DNA of 13,101 nt. Source: Chloroflexota bacterium (GTDB lineage: Bacteria > Chloroflexota > UBA6077). Shown in pieces: positions 1-6,304 of the stretch. Location: assembly GCA_023380955.1 (NCBI GenBank), contig JAMCTB010000165.1, positions 1 to 13,101 on the forward strand, read 5' to 3'. Position numbers and translations under genes: made by a program. Within the stretch, counting starts at the first letter, position 1, and each line of letters begins with the position of its first letter. The notes under the pieces were generated by a model that was given only the letters and a program-made list of their open reading frames with translations, was not told where the DNA came from and searched no databases.

Positions 1-380
1 GGCCGGGGAGAGGAAGGGGGCCGAGGGGTGGCCGCGGCCGAGGGCGACTGAGGGCCGGCGGCCGGGATCACCAACTGCTGACCGTCCCGCAGGGGCGCCG
101 CCAGGTTCAGGGAGGCGACGTCGGCGGACTCGGAGGGGCCGCCCGCTGCCCTCAGGGCATCCTCCACACGGGCGTCGAGGGGCAGGGGATAGACCCCGGG
201 CGAGAGGACCGATCCCACGACGTGGACCTTGATGGGCGGGGGTGTGGGCGGGGAGGAGGGGGAGACGACCTGAAGGGCGGCGCGGCGCGGGGTCTGGAGC
301 AGTCCGACGGCGGCCACGGTGACCAGCACCACCAGGAGGGCCGCCAGGTTCGAGCGGTTCCTCTCGAGCCACTCCAGCAT
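1..380 (-). CDS. comEA: ComEA-type competence protein, N-terminal part (SLBB domain), cut by window edge
   Basis: ComEA is the membrane-anchored DNA receptor that binds incoming double-stranded DNA outside the cell during transformation. The visible 126 residues show a short cytoplasmic start (MLEWLERNRSN), one membrane segment at about residues 11-29 (LAALLVVLVTVAAVGLL), a proline-rich linker (36-50) and an SLBB domain at about 50-107 with the typical VHVVGSVLSPGVYPL and LRDGQQLVIP motifs, followed by another Pro/Ser/Ala linker. The C-terminal helix-hairpin-helix DNA-binding domain should lie to the left of the window and is not seen, so a different SLBB protein is possible. The ATG at 380 is preceded by GGAG about 10 nt upstream, and no in-frame start lies further upstream. 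Confidence 0.8.
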   Translation of the reverse strand, partial: MLEWLERNRSNLAALLVVLVTVAAVGLLQTPRRAALQVVSPSSPPTPPPIKVHVVGSVLSPGVYPLPLDARVEDALRAAGGPSESADVASLNLAAPLRDGQQLVIPAAGPQSPSAAATPRPPSSPR

Positions 381-460
381 TCGACTACCACTCCGCTGTT
401 ATCGAAGCGAAATCGCCAGCTCTACTCCCCCTGGGAGAGAGGCCACCGGGGATTGCGTAC

Positions 461-583
461 CGCCTCTCCCTCTGGGAGAGGCCGCCCGAAGGGCGGGTGA
501 GGGCTGCTTCGACGCCTGCGACTAAGCCCTCACCCCGTGACGCTGCGCCAGCTCGCGTCACGCCTCTCCCAGAGGGAGAGGGG
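461..583. repeat. pair of inverted palindromic repeat units (REP/BIME-like)
   Basis: Two copies of one unit face each other. Copy 1 has a perfect hairpin GCCTCTCCC-TCT-GGGAGAGGC (462-482), then CCGCCC-GAA-GGGCGG (482-496), then GGGTGAGGGCT (494-504). Copy 2, read on the other strand, has CCTCTCCC-AGA-GGGAGAGG (563-581), a middle hairpin CGTGACGC...GCGTCACG (536-562), and the complement AGCCCTCACCC (525-535). The outer parts are conserved, while the middle hairpins differ in sequence but both remain base-paired. A partial relative (CCCCCTGGGAGAGAGG) lies at 427-442. With the remainder of the 381-593 gap this leaves no room for a gene. Confidence 0.8.
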
Positions 584-593
584 ATCTCCGGGG

Positions 594-2276
594 TCACTTC
601 GTCCCGGGCGTGGCGGGCACCTGCTTGGTCTTGACGTACCACTGGGCCACGTGGCGGAAGCGGGAGCTGCCGTCGATCATCGCCGACAGCTTGACGTCCT
701 TCACGTTCTTGCTTACCGCCCAGCTGAACTGGGGATAGTACAGGATGACGCCGGGCACCTCGTCGGCCCAGAGCTGCTGGAACTCCGAGTAGAGCTCCTT
801 CCGCTTGTTCTTGTCCACGGTGTGGCGTGCATCCTCCAGCAGCTGATCGATCCGCTGGTTGTTGAGACCCGAGAAGTTGAACCCGCCGCCGCCGATCTGG
901 CTGGAGTGCCAGAGGCTGTACAGGTCGGGATCGGCGGTAAGCAGCCACTGCTCGGCGATGGCGCCGACGAAGGTGCGGGGGCCCATGTACTCCTTGAGGA
1001 GGTCCGTCCAGGGCAGGGCCTGCACCTCGGCCTTGAAGCCCACCTTTCGGAGGTCATCTACGACCAGCTCGCCCGTCTTGATCCGCCGCTTGTTGTCGTT
1101 GGTCAGGATCACGAAGGCCAGGGGCTGCCCATCCTTCTCGCGCACCCCGGTCCCGTCGGGGCGGCGCCATCCCGCCGAGTCCAGCAGCTCCTCCGCCTTC
1201 TTGGGGTCGTACTCGTAGCTCTTGGCCTTGGAGTCGAAGGCCCAGGAGCCCGGGGAGATGGCGCCTTTGCCGGGGACCGCCTGGCCCTCCATCACCGCCT
1301 GGATCATCCTGTCCTTGTTGATGGCGTAGGCCACCGCCTGCCTCACGGCCTTGTCCTGAAAGGGCGGGGTGGAGTCGTTCAGAAACAGCACCGCGTACCT
1401 CAGGTAGTCCGGGGCCGAGTAGACGGCCAGCTTGTCGTTGGCCTTCAGCCGGGCCACGTCCTGGGGATCCAGGTAGGGAAGGGCGTCCACCTCCCCTTTC
1501 TCCAGGGCGGCCAGGGCGCTGGGGTAGTCGGGGTAGAAGCGGAATCGAAGCTGGGCCAGCTTCGGGGCCGGTCCGTAGTAGTCGGCGTGGGGCTCCAGGG
1601 CGATCGACTCTCCCGTGATCTTGGTCAGCTTGAAGGGGCCCGTCCCGATGGGGCGAAGATTGTAGGGGCTGTCCACCATGGACTTGCCGGCGGTCTCGGA
1701 GTAGAGGTGCCGGGGCAGGATGCCCACGGTGGTGTACTCCAGGAAGGGAGCAAAGGGCTCTTTCAGGGTGAAGCGAACGTCGTAATCGCTCACCTGCTCC
1801 ACCCCGACGTCCCGCCAGAGCTCCGCAACCTCCTGGTTGCCCTGGAAACCGGCCGCCTGCATCGCCTTGACGGTGAACACCACGTCGTCGGAGGTGAAGG
1901 GGGTGCGATCGTGCCAGCGGACGTCCTTACGCAGGTGGAAGAGATAGCTCTTGCCGCCGTCCCCTATCTCCCACCGCTCCGCCAGGTCGGGGACGATCAG
2001 GCCGTTCTCATCGAAGCGGGTGAGTCCGGAGAACAGCAGGGCGGAGAGGTCCCGATCCACCTGGTTGAACTGGAGCAGGATGGGGTTCAGGTAGCCGGGG
2101 TTGCCGACCACGGCCTCCACGTAGGCGCCGCCCGCATCGGGGACGGTCACCATAGGGACCTCACGAGGAAGCTTGCTGGCGACGGCGGGCACGATGACCG
2201 CCGCCAGAGCCAAAGCCACCAGCAGCGGGCGTAGCTTCAAGCCCCTCTTCCCACCATCGCGCGCGCTAGAGTTCAT
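594..2276 (-). CDS. ABC transporter substrate-binding protein, family 5 (oligopeptide/DppA type), orphan
   Basis: Extracytoplasmic solute receptor of the SBP_bac_5 family, which captures peptides or similar solutes for an ABC importer. The 560 residues match the usual family length. There is an N-terminal Arg/Lys region, a hydrophobic segment (about 17-33) ending in A31-V32-A33, a possible signal peptidase I site, and a family core from about residue 85 with LAERWEIGDGGKSYLFHLR, VRWHDRTPFTSDDVVFT, IGTGPFKL and DKAVRQAVAYAINKDRM. No cysteine occurs anywhere, so it is not a lipoprotein. It may be released or stay anchored by its first helix. The ATG at 2276 has GGAG 7 nt upstream. No permease or ATPase genes adjoin it: secG lies upstream and comEA downstream. 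The ligand cannot be deduced; nickel, heme and sugar-binding relatives exist. Confidence 0.92.
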   Translation of the reverse strand: MNSSARDGGKRGLKLRPLLVALALAAVIVPAVASKLPREVPMVTVPDAGGAYVEAVVGNPGYLNPILLQFNQVDRDLSALLFSGLTRFDENGLIVPDLAERWEIGDGGKSYLFHLRKDVRWHDRTPFTSDDVVFTVKAMQAAGFQGNQEVAELWRDVGVEQVSDYDVRFTLKEPFAPFLEYTTVGILPRHLYSETAGKSMVDSPYNLRPIGTGPFKLTKITGESIALEPHADYYGPAPKLAQLRFRFYPDYPSALAALEKGEVDALPYLDPQDVARLKANDKLAVYSAPDYLRYAVLFLNDSTPPFQDKAVRQAVAYAINKDRMIQAVMEGQAVPGKGAISPGSWAFDSKAKSYEYDPKKAEELLDSAGWRRPDGTGVREKDGQPLAFVILTNDNKRRIKTGELVVDDLRKVGFKAEVQALPWTDLLKEYMGPRTFVGAIAEQWLLTADPDLYSLWHSSQIGGGGFNFSGLNNQRIDQLLEDARHTVDKNKRKELYSEFQQLWADEVPGVILYYPQFSWAVSKNVKDVKLSAMIDGSSRFRHVAQWYVKTKQVPATPGTK

Positions 2277-2329
2277 CTAAGCACTCCGCTGAGACCAATG
2301 CTCCGCCAGGGCAAGGGTCGTGGGGACAT

Positions 2330-2358
2330 GAAAAAGCAACGGCCCCACGAGGGGACCG
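2330..2358 (-). terminator. Intrinsic terminator after secG
   Basis: Read on the minus strand, a stem CGG-T-CCCC / GGGG-CCG with loop TCGT and a single bulged T is followed by TTGCTTTTTC. It lies about 40 nt beyond the secG stop and before the SBP start. The GTGGGG side could alternatively pair with CCCCACG at 2319-2325. Confidence 0.65.
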
Positions 2359-2398
2359 GGCATTGCTGAGTGCACGGGAAACGACCGTCGCCGAAAGT

Positions 2399-2620
2399 TT
2401 AGGAGAAGAACTTCACCGTGAATATGCTGATCAACACGAACAGCACGGCCAGGACGATGGTGAAGTTGAAAAGGGTGCGCTCAACCCCGCGCCGGCTGCG
2501 ATACACCGACGAGTCGGAGGCAAAGGTCGCGCTGAAGCCGGAACCCTTACTCTGGAGGAGCACCACCAGGATCAGCACCACCGACAAAAGGATTTGCACA
2601 ACATTGAGATAACTCTGCAA
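2399..2620 (-). CDS. secG: Preprotein translocase subunit SecG
   Basis: SecG is the small accessory subunit of the SecYEG protein-export channel in the cytoplasmic membrane. The protein has two membrane helices (LNVVQILLSVVLILVVLLQ near the N-terminus, FNFTIVLAVLFVLISIF at the end) joined by a cytoplasmic loop with the family motif LLQSKGSGFSATF. At about 73 residues it is of normal length. The start is decided by the ribosome binding site: a perfect GGAGGTG at 2633-2627 stands 6 nt before a TTG at 2620. A GTG at 2629 in the same frame lies inside the Shine-Dalgarno sequence and is unlikely to be used. It is monocistronic by its promoter (2653-2681) and terminator (2330-2358). Confidence 0.93.
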   Translation of the reverse strand: MQSYLNVVQILLSVVLILVVLLQSKGSGFSATFASDSSVYRSRRGVERTLFNFTIVLAVLFVLISIFTVKFFS

Positions 2621-2652
2621 AAGAGGCACCTCCAGTAATTCAGCCAGACGGG

Positions 2653-2681
2653 ATTATAACATAGCCCAACCACGCCAGCAA
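2653..2681 (-). promoter_or_regulatory. secG promoter, extended -10
   Basis: On the minus strand TTGCTG (2681-2676) is 17 nt from a consensus TATAAT (2658-2653), with the extended -10 TG one base before it (TGTTATAAT). Transcription would start near 2646, leaving a leader of only about 12 nt before the GGAGGTG. Confidence 0.7.
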
Positions 2682-2683
2682 AC

Positions 2684-2712
2684 TTGGTAGCCTGGCCGGA
2701 AAGTGCTAAACT
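2684..2712 (+). promoter_or_regulatory. Candidate promoter for the glycosyltransferase gene
   Basis: TTGGTA (2684-2689), 17-nt spacer, TAAACT (2707-2712), each 4 of 6 to the sigma-70 consensus. It lies back to back with the secG promoter, the two -35 elements being two bases apart. It would give a leader of about 130 nt. Confidence 0.45.
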
Positions 2713-2746
2713 CCCTGCCATCAACCACAGCAAACAGCCACAACCG

Positions 2747-2782
2747 GCCATCCGGCTGAGCGAAGCGAAGCATCCCCATCGA
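2747..2782. repeat. Remnant of a dispersed CTTCGCTTCGCTCAG-type repeat
   Basis: The stretch containing GGCTGAGCGAAGCGAAGCAT (2754-2773) resembles, on the minus strand, the GGGATGCTTCGCTTCGCTCAG motif that I recall from the intergenic regions of many bacteria. Only one copy is present here, so the assignment rests on recall. Confidence 0.4.
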
Positions 2783-2849
2783 CCCGGCGGAGACCCCCGC
2801 TGCGCCCGTGATGGCAGGAAACCGCGGTGGGTCCAGGAAGGAGGCTCCA

Positions 2850-3560
2850 TTGGCCGAGGTAGAAATTGGCATACTTACCCGAGGAAAACCCACCCTGGGT
2901 ATGACTCTCTCCAGCCTGCTGCTGCAGCAGGTCCAGGATATCCACATCTACATAGTGGACACCTCGGAGAAGCCGGTCATCAACCGGGACGACGTCGCCT
3001 TCGCCCTGCGGCTTGCGATCGACCGGAGGATCCCCTGCAACTACGAGTACCTGCGGGAGAGGGATCGAGCCTTCAGCACCGGACGGCTCCGGATCCTGCA
3101 GGCGTTGAAGGGGAGGACCCTCTGCTTCATGGACGACGACATCGTGCTCCCCTCCTCGTCCCTGGCGCAGCTGCTGGAAGTCACCTCGGCCATGCCCGTG
3201 TACGGCTTCGTGGCCCCCTTCTGCCGCCACTCTGCCTATCCCACCAGCTATCCCTCCCACGCCCCCCTCTACACCCCGGGCGCCCTCTTCTGCCAGGATC
3301 CGGTGGTGCGAGAGATCCTGCTGGATTACTACAAGACGACCGTCGACCTGCTGGATCGTGCCCCCTCGCCCAACAAGGTGTGGGAACCGGCCTTCCTGTC
3401 ACGCCTGTTCGCCGAGCTGGGCCGGCCCTGCCGGGTCCATGAGGGCAACGTGGTGTACCACCTGGACTACCGGGAGCCCGTGAACTGGGATGCTTTCCAG
3501 GAGACGGTGGTGACCCGAAGCGAGGCCAAGGCGAGGGAGCTGGCGACGAGGGCAAAGTAG
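2850..3560 (+). CDS. GT-A fold glycosyltransferase, family 2-like
   Basis: Predicted cytoplasmic nucleotide-sugar-dependent glycosyltransferase of 236 residues. It opens with a beta strand EIGILTRGKPTLGMTLSSLL, the usual nucleotide-binding start of GT2 enzymes, and carries a DXD-type metal site CFMDDDIVLPSS with D95-D96-D97. The C-terminal half has a WEPAFLSRLFAELG segment that could hold the acceptor-side acid. No membrane helix or signal peptide is present. The start is TTG at 2850: AAGGAGG (2838-2844) stands 5 nt before it, whereas the upstream in-frame ATG at 2808 has no such site and would translate the leader. Acceptor and sugar donor cannot be inferred; no other cell-wall or polysaccharide gene is adjacent. 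The TAG stop lies inside the following palindromic repeat. Confidence 0.8.
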   Translation: MAEVEIGILTRGKPTLGMTLSSLLLQQVQDIHIYIVDTSEKPVINRDDVAFALRLAIDRRIPCNYEYLRERDRAFSTGRLRILQALKGRTLCFMDDDIVLPSSSLAQLLEVTSAMPVYGFVAPFCRHSAYPTSYPSHAPLYTPGALFCQDPVVREILLDYYKTTVDLLDRAPSPNKVWEPAFLSRLFAELGRPCRVHEGNVVYHLDYREPVNWDAFQETVVTRSEAKARELATRAK

Positions 3561-3631
3561 GGCGGGGCACAGGGCCCCGCCGCCCGGCGGGCGATGGTAG
3601 GCCGGCGGCAGGGCAGAGCGCCCTGCCCTAC
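3557..3631. repeat. 75-nt palindromic repeat, copy A
   Basis: Bounded by GTAGGGC (3557-3563) and GCCCTAC (3625-3631), with internal perfect hairpins GGCGGGGC-ACAGG-GCCCCGCC (3561-3581) and GGCAGGGC-AGAGC-GCCCTGCC (3607-3627), plus CGCCC-GGC-GGGCG (3581-3593). A second copy of nearly the same length and organisation lies at 9766-9839. The left end includes the stop codon of the glycosyltransferase gene. Confidence 0.8.
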
Positions 3632-3636
3632 GTTTT
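3607..3636 (+). terminator. Terminator of the glycosyltransferase gene
   Basis: An 8-bp perfect stem (3607-3614 with 3620-3627), then CCTACG and TTTT (3633-3636). It sits between convergent genes. The minus side has no T run, so it is best read as acting on the plus-strand transcript. Confidence 0.6.
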
Positions 3637-3649
3637 CTGGATCTCTACT

Positions 3650-4987
3650 TCACGCCGACTCTACGGTTGCGTCGGTCTCCGAAGGCTCCCCGTTCCCCGA
3701 CGAGGATTCGCCCGCCACGTCCGCCTTGTCGTAGTATAGCCTCATCAGCGCCTGAGCCAGCTTCTTCGGATCGTGGCGCAGCGGGTTACGAGGGTCGATG
3801 ACATCAGCCTGGACCACCTCGGTGCCATCGATGTCCTCGCCGTTGCCCAGATAGGCCACCTGCCTCACCTGCCAGTGGGGCGGAAGCTCGGCTCCCAACT
3901 TGTCGTTGGCTACGACGAAGTGGAAGGGGTTCTCCGGAAGGTGGTGCAGCAGCGCCCGCACGTGGTCCTGGACCATGAAGTTGTCGGTTTCGCCCCGCTG
4001 GGTAGCCACGTTGCAGACGTACACCTTGAGGGCCCTGGAGCCCGCCATCGCCCGGGCCAGATCCTCCACCAGCAGGTTGGGGAGCACGCTGGTGTAGAGG
4101 CTGCCGGGGCCCACCACCACCAGATCCGCATCCAGGATCGCCCGGATCGCCTCGGGATAGGCGGCCGGATGCTCCGGCTGCAGGTAGACCCTCTTGATGG
4201 GCAAGGAGCTCTTGGAGATGTTGGACTCGCCCTCCACCGTGGCCTCGTCCACTAACTCGGCGCAAAGGGTCAGGTTGTCCAGGGTAGAGGGGAGGATCTG
4301 TCCCCGCACCGCCAGTACCCGGCTGGACTCACGGATCGCCTGCTCGAAGTTGCCGGTGATCCCGGACATGGCGACGATAAAGAGGTTGCCGAAGCTGTGG
4401 CCGTCCAGCCCAGAACCCACGCTGAAGCGGTACTGAAACAGCTTCGTCATCAGCGGTTCCGCATCGGCCAGAGCGACGATGCAGTTCCGGAAATCCCCCG
4501 GCGGGAGCACCCCCAGCTCTCGCCGCAGCCGGCCCGAACTCCCACCGTCGTCGGCCACCGTGACGATGGCCGCGATGTTGGTGGTGTACTCCTTCAGCCC
4601 TCGGAGCAGGGTGGACAGCCCGGTCCCACCGCCGATGGCCACGATCTTCGGTCCGCGCTGGCGGTGGCGATGGTTGTAGACGATGTCCACCAGGTTGCTG
4701 CGCCTGTTGGGCATGACGGCGGACAGCACCGATTCGTTCAGTCTCCAGAAGGCCACCACCAGCACACCCAGCCCTACCGTGACGAAAATGGCGCCACGAA
4801 CCGGCCTATCTATGAATTGCAGGGTGATGGAGGCCACGAAATCCGGGAAAGGCTGGGTTCGATATACCTGGACCAGCATGTAGGCCAACCCCAGGCTGAC
4901 CAGAACGACGCCCAGGGTCAGGAGTGCAAGCCATCGCTTGATGTGCATGCCTGGGTAGAGCCACTTGAGAAAGCTCACCTTTGTCAC
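3650..4987 (-). CDS. yvcK: YvcK/CofD-family protein with N-terminal membrane segments
   Basis: YvcK-type proteins bind UDP-sugars and are needed for growth on gluconeogenic carbon sources and for normal cell-wall synthesis in Bacillus and mycobacteria. The fold is shared with the CofD 2-phospho-L-lactate transferase. Here two membrane helices (about 19-40 and 65-82) precede the YvcK domain (from about 113). That domain shows GGGTGLSTLLRGLK (119-132), TVADDGGSSGRLRRELG (143-159), PPGDFRNC (162-169), HSFGNLF (197-203) and VVGPGSLYTSVLPNL. The last 25 residues are acidic and disordered. Total length is 445 residues, of which the membrane part accounts for about 110 beyond the soluble Bacillus protein. 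The first start, GTG at 4987, abuts its GGAAGG; GTG at 4978 has better spacing and may be used. It follows the YvlD-like gene by 76 nt on the same strand and probably shares its promoter. Confidence 0.92.
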   Translation of the reverse strand: MTKVSFLKWLYPGMHIKRWLALLTLGVVLVSLGLAYMLVQVYRTQPFPDFVASITLQFIDRPVRGAIFVTVGLGVLVVAFWRLNESVLSAVMPNRRSNLVDIVYNHRHRQRGPKIVAIGGGTGLSTLLRGLKEYTTNIAAIVTVADDGGSSGRLRRELGVLPPGDFRNCIVALADAEPLMTKLFQYRFSVGSGLDGHSFGNLFIVAMSGITGNFEQAIRESSRVLAVRGQILPSTLDNLTLCAELVDEATVEGESNISKSSLPIKRVYLQPEHPAAYPEAIRAILDADLVVVGPGSLYTSVLPNLLVEDLARAMAGSRALKVYVCNVATQRGETDNFMVQDHVRALLHHLPENPFHFVVANDKLGAELPPHWQVRQVAYLGNGEDIDGTEVVQADVIDPRNPLRHDPKKLAQALMRLYYDKADVAGESSSGNGEPSETDATVESA

Positions 4988-5063
4988 CCTTCCGAGCGAC
5001 GCCCTACGGCGAGCGCCACCACCTAAGAACTACCCTCAAGGCCGCTACCAACACACCCTCGGC

Positions 5064-5405
5064 TCAGGGAGTCGCTTTGGCCAGGACGAGACTGACTACG
5101 CCGACCACCAGAGCGGCCAGGAACGCACCCAGGAACCCAGTGACGCTCACACCCAGAGGAAACTGCGCCGCCAACCAGAAGACGATGGCATTGATGACTA
5201 GAGTGAAGAGACCGAGCGTGAGAAGGTTGAGCGGCAAGGTGAAGAAGAGCAGTATGGGTCTTATCAGCGCATTCAGGACGCCCAATACTATGGCGAACAT
5301 CAGGACCGACCCTGCGCCCCCGACCGATAGGTACTCAGGGAGCAGGTACGCGGCAACCACTATTGCGATCGCAGTGATCATCAGTCGCAACAGGGCGCCA
5401 GGCAT
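5064..5405 (-). CDS. YvlD-like / phage holin family IV (PF04020) membrane protein
   Basis: Small integral membrane protein of 113 residues with four predicted helices (about 5-22, 33-48, 62-80, 88-110). The family signature LNALIRPILLFFTLPLNLL followed by TLGLFTLVINAIVFW is complete (44-78). Despite the holin name, bacterial members such as B. subtilis YvlD are chromosomal and linked to envelope stress; the molecular function is unknown. ATG at 5405 has GGGAG with a 5-nt spacer; an upstream in-frame TTG at 5417 lies before that site and is disfavoured. The gene has its own promoter at 5471-5499 and is followed 76 nt later by yvcK. Its position downstream of a SHOCT-like gene mirrors the yvlB-yvlD association. 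Confidence 0.85.
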   Translation of the reverse strand: MPGALLRLMITAIAIVVAAYLLPEYLSVGGAGSVLMFAIVLGVLNALIRPILLFFTLPLNLLTLGLFTLVINAIVFWLAAQFPLGVSVTGFLGAFLAALVVGVVSLVLAKATP

Positions 5406-5470
5406 CTCCGCTCCCAAGTCAGAGGGGATGAGGCAAGAAGCATTCCGCTCGCGTCACAGGGGTTTGAGGG

Positions 5471-5499
5471 AGTGTAGGCCACTAGTTGGCTGATGTCAA
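5471..5499 (-). promoter_or_regulatory. Promoter for the YvlD-like gene (and probably yvcK)
   Basis: On the minus strand a perfect TTGACA (5499-5494), a 17-nt spacer and TACACT (5476-5471, 4 of 6). The start would fall near 5464, about 60 nt before the ATG. The -35 is separated by two bases from the palindrome at 5502-5570. Confidence 0.65.
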
Positions 5500-5501
5500 T
5501 C

Positions 5502-5570
5502 GTAGTAACGACTTCAGTCGTTCGTCCCTTTGTCCAGGGAAGGAGAGCGAACGACTTAAGTCGTTACTAC
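5502..5570. repeat. 69-nt near-perfect palindrome of GTAGTAACGACTT type
   Basis: Arms of 23 nt (5502-5524 and 5548-5570) are inverted copies with one mismatch (CTTCAG versus CTTAAG). Each arm is itself palindromic: AACGACTTAAGTCGTT is a perfect 16-bp dyad. The 23-nt centre contains a further TCCCT/AGGGA stem (5525-5529, 5536-5540). It occupies the 301-base gap between the SHOCT-like and YvlD-like genes and has no coding capacity. It looks like a non-autonomous palindromic element; I recall similar GTAGTAACGACTTCAGTCGTT units from other bacterial genomes. No transposase is present nearby. The rest of the gap (5571-5706) shows nothing I can assign. Confidence 0.85.
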
Positions 5571-5706
5571 AAGGTCGCTCGTGCATCCGGCCATTTCGGC
5601 AACCATCATCAGTGGCGGTCGACGGCGAGCACCACCGTTACTCACTTCGGGACGGTCGCGCCGGAAGTCCCGGGCTCCCAGGGGCTCGAAAAGGGGATCC
5701 GGAGGG

Positions 5707-6276
5707 TCATTCGACGTAGATCTCGACGTGCTCCCCGCCCTCCTCGTTGGTCACGTCCACCAGCTTGCCCACGGCGCCGTTGCGGATCGACTCGAACAGC
5801 TCGTCGAGATCGATGCCTTCCTTCTCGGCGTACTTGGTGAAACCGAAGCGGGCGCCCAGCTTGCCCGCCGCGGTGATGACGTCGAGGGGCACGTTCACGT
5901 TCACCTTGGCCCGGCCGGTGGCCGCGTCGGCCACACGGATCCGGAACCATCGGGGCGTCCGCCCAGATATCCTTTCCGCCGGCCTGCTGCCCGTCTCCAG
6001 GGCGGCCAGTAGCTTAGCTGCCTCCTCGGTGGTGACCTTGTGCTCCTCCACCATCTTCAGGATCTGCATCCGCTCGTCGTCCATCGTCTCCACTCCTCCC
6101 TCGATCTCCGCGCTGCCGGGAGACCCGAAATCCCTCTCGGCGCTCGCGACCCCGGTTTCACTGCTTTCCTCTTCGGCCACCCTGGCATCCTCCGTCTGTG
6201 CGGGATCATCTCTCCGCACATCTCTCTCCAGTCGCCAGCCCGACAGGTACCGCCCGATCCTCTCGCTTACGTCCAT
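5707..6276 (-). CDS. SHOCT-like domain protein (YvlB/LiaX N-terminal type)
   Basis: A 189-residue soluble protein. Residues 66-96 are a SHOCT-like helical hairpin (DDERM, QILKMVEEHKVTTEEAAKLL at 71-90). Residues 109-189 form the associated domain beginning RWFRIRVADAATGRAKVNVN, typical of the N-terminal part of YvlB/LiaX-type envelope-stress proteins; the DUF4097 beta-helix that follows in those proteins is absent. Residues 1-64 are a charged, probably disordered extension. The ATG at 6276 has GGAG 7 nt upstream and lies 28 nt after the DUF2089 stop, which supports it. A second start at M65 (ATG at 6084), with GGAGGAG about 9 nt upstream, begins exactly where family members usually start, so a 125-residue form is also plausible. 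The role is unknown; a cytoplasmic partner of the DUF2089 regulator or of the YvlD-like membrane protein is an inference from context. Confidence 0.8.
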   Translation of the reverse strand: MDVSERIGRYLSGWRLERDVRRDDPAQTEDARVAEEESSETGVASAERDFGSPGSAEIEGGVETMDDERMQILKMVEEHKVTTEEAAKLLAALETGSRPAERISGRTPRWFRIRVADAATGRAKVNVNVPLDVITAAGKLGARFGFTKYAEKEGIDLDELFESIRNGAVGKLVDVTNEEGGEHVEIYVE

Positions 6277-6304
6277 ACCCCTACTCCCTCACTCAAACCC
6301 CGGC

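Noticed and set aside
152..391. 79-codon Trp/Ser/Pro-rich minus-strand frame
   Set aside because: Out-of-frame shadow of the ComEA N-terminus, which has the expected membrane segment and SLBB motif.
385..948. Minus-strand open frame across the repeat region
   Set aside because: Its C-terminal part translates the palindromic repeats (SPSGRG/RGEGL-type peptides) and the rest overlaps the solute-binding protein gene in another frame.
537..2234. Long plus-strand open frame (565 codons) opposite the solute-binding protein
   Set aside because: It mirrors a clear family 5 binding protein, has low-complexity Gly/Val/Leu/Gln/His composition, no ribosome binding site and starts inside a repeat.
2684..3442. 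Alternative plus-strand frame overlapping the glycosyltransferase
   Set aside because: Arg/Pro/Gly-rich and without motifs; the overlapping frame has a DXD motif and an exact Shine-Dalgarno to TTG arrangement.
5064..5405. Prophage holin
   Set aside because: The PF04020 family carries a holin name, but no phage gene is nearby and the context matches chromosomal yvlD-type genes.
5502..5570. Insertion sequence or CRISPR repeat
   Set aside because: One palindrome only, with no transposase frame, no direct target duplication that I can see and no spacer-repeat periodicity.
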